Assembly (NCBI GenBank): GCA_013331265.1
Contig: DUGS01000176.1
Location: forward strand, 38,490 to 53,348
Length of the DNA: 14,859 nucleotides
Reading direction: 5' to 3'
Origin: Methanosarcina sp.
GTDB taxonomy: Archaea; Halobacteriota; Methanosarcinia; Methanosarcinales; Methanosarcinaceae
The notes under the pieces are model-generated. The model ran no database searches, had not been told where the DNA came from, and saw nothing but the letters and a program-made list of their open reading frames with translations. The position numbers and the translations under genes are program-made. Position 1 is the first letter of the stretch; every line of letters begins with the position of its first letter. Below are positions 14,145 through 14,859 of the stretch, piece by piece.

Positions 14145-14186
14145 CTATCGATTGAAGAAAGCCGTAAACAATTTGTTTTTGTGGCG

Positions 14187-14196
14187 TATATAAAAA
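14187..14196 (-). promoter_or_regulatory. TATA box for the bactofilin-like gene
   Basis: Read on the minus strand, this is TTTTTATATA, a close match to the archaeal TATA box, 72-81 bases before the start codon. Initiation about 25 bases downstream would give a leader of roughly 45-50 bases that contains the GC hairpin. Confidence 0.55.
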
Positions 14197-14380
14197 CTTT
14201 GCCAATTGGATTTCAAAGTATGATTGAACAACTATTATATAATATCATCGAATGTTCACTAACAGAAGCCTCAATAAGAAGCCTGGCAAGAAATTGTGTA
14301 CGGACTAAAAAAACCAGATCAGGAAAAAGAGATTCCAGCATATTCTCAAAGCCGGAAATTAGTGAGAATCTGAAATAATA

Positions 14381-14430
14381 ACGAAAAGGCTGAAAAATAT
14401 AGAATAAATCATTTTTCAGCCTGTTTTCGT
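14381..14430. terminator. Long hairpin terminator downstream of the TRAM gene
   Basis: ACGAAAAGGCTGAAAAAT (14381-14398) pairs with 14411-14430: 11 pairs (GGCTGAAAAAT with ATTTTTCAGCC), a 2-base bulge, then 7 more (ACGAAAA with TTTTCGT), around a 12-base loop. On the minus strand TATTATTTC follows, suitable for ending the TRAM transcript whose stop is at 14455. The rest of the 14116-14454 spacer contains the bactofilin-like promoter and no supported gene. Confidence 0.65.
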
Positions 14431-14454
14431 ATTTAGATTTTGAGGTTACCCTGT

Positions 14455-14661
14455 TTATTCGACAAGGCTGGCAAAACCGTATTTGGGAAGTACCCTTTCG
14501 ATTTTAATCCTTACCTCGTCGCCTACTTTGGTACCCGGGACAAAGATCACAAAACCCTCTATGCGAGCAATGCCATCTCCCTGGCGAGCAATGTCCTGAA
14601 TTGTAACATCATAGACTTCACCCTCTTCAACAGGGACTGAGCGACTTTCATCTCTGAACAT
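14455..14661 (-). CDS. Small TRAM-domain RNA-binding protein
   Basis: The 68-residue protein is almost entirely one TRAM domain, an OB-like beta-barrel that binds RNA: V-x-EGEVYDVTIQDIARQGDGIARIEGFVIFVPG and then VGDEVRIKIERVLPKYGFA. In RNA-modifying enzymes TRAM is an accessory domain; stand-alone versions are abundant in methanogenic archaea, where some act as cold-responsive RNA chaperones similar in role to bacterial cold-shock proteins. The ATG at 14661 is preceded by AGGAGTGATT, a strong ribosome binding site, suggesting high expression. A second, very similar gene lies just downstream of the stop of the next gene to the right on the same strand. A long hairpin ends the transcript. Confidence 0.92.
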   Translation of the reverse strand: MFRDESRSVPVEEGEVYDVTIQDIARQGDGIARIEGFVIFVPGTKVGDEVRIKIERVLPKYGFASLVE

Positions 14662-14721
14662 TAAATCACTCCTTTAATCAGGTAAAACTTTAATATAACC
14701 AGTTGATTTCCTCAACCAGGC

Positions 14722-14859
14722 TTACTCGACAATGCTTCCAAATGCAAATTTCGGAAGCACTCTTTCGACCTTAATGCGAACTTCATCGCCGACCTTGGTA
14801 CCCGGGACAAAGATTACAAAACCTTCTATACGAGCGATGCCGTCTCCCTGGCGAGCAAT
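14722..14859 (-). CDS. Second TRAM-domain protein, cut by the window edge
   Basis: The last 45 codons and TAA stop (14722-14724) of a minus-strand gene are present; its start lies beyond the window. The part seen is IARQGDGIARIEGFVIF through VLPKFAFGSIVE and matches the adjacent TRAM protein at 40 of 45 positions, while the DNA differs at many third positions and shares exact runs such as TTGGTACCCGGGACAAAGAT. It is therefore an established tandem paralog, not a very recent copy. Only 60 bases separate its stop from the start of the next gene, so the two may be transcribed together. A small inverted repeat GTTGA/TCAAC (14703-14717) lies between them. Confidence 0.92.
   Translation of the reverse strand: MARQGDGIARIEGFVIFVPGTKVGDEVRIKVERVLPKFAFGSIVE

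Noticed and set aside
14181..14378. 65-codon plus-strand open frame between the bactofilin-like and TRAM genes
   Set aside because: Its GTG start overlaps the minus-strand TATA box, neither it nor the internal ATG at 14220 has a ribosome binding site, and the translation shows no family resemblance. Its end close to the long hairpin is better explained by termination of the TRAM transcript.

Overview
The window looks like a stretch of a Methanosarcina chromosome (a methanogenic archaeon). The clues are an S-layer-type surface protein with two copies of the Methanosarcinales S-layer domain, tandem single-TRAM-domain proteins, an NrdH/NrdD/NrdG set of the methanogen type, a thiamine-monophosphate kinase, archaeal TATA boxes (TTTATAAATA, TTTATATA), and long AT-rich intergenic regions between GC-richer genes. 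Species cannot be fixed from the sequence alone.

Layout, left to right. 1-748 is AT-rich and non-coding, with palindromes that look like operators. 749-4371 (+) holds the anaerobic ribonucleotide reductase set: an NrdH-like glutaredoxin, NrdD with a threefold 24-residue repeat in front of its ATP cone, and the radical-SAM activase NrdG. A terminator-like hairpin overlaps the nrdD stop codon. 4372-4986 is a repeat-rich spacer. 4987-5994 (+) is thiL. 6199-9924 (+) encodes a 1241-residue membrane-anchored surface protein with an N-terminal array of three 88-residue repeats. 10033-10554 (-) is a helix-turn-helix regulator. It is divergent from an ABC importer of the SsuA/TauA/NitT type (10936-13643, +): lipoprotein, permease, ATPase. 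13687-14115 (-) is a bactofilin-like beta-helix protein. 14455-14661 (-) and 14722-14859 (-, cut by the window edge) are two closely similar TRAM-domain proteins.

How the genes work together. NrdH, NrdD and NrdG make deoxynucleotides without oxygen: NrdG puts the glycyl radical on NrdD, and NrdH is the likely electron donor. The regulator at 10033 may control its own gene and the divergent importer through GTAAA/TTTAC half-sites in the shared spacer. The importer has a 138-base gap between lipoprotein and permease that can fold into two mutually exclusive hairpins, which may set unequal expression of the subunits. The rest are separate transcription units.

I found no CRISPR array, transposase, phage gene, tRNA, rRNA or recognisable defence system. 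The most unusual features are the recent in-frame 72-bp repeat in nrdD, the replacement of one zinc-ligand cysteine in NrdD, the two places with competing RNA hairpins, and a 35-codon open frame in the importer leader. None proves a new system.
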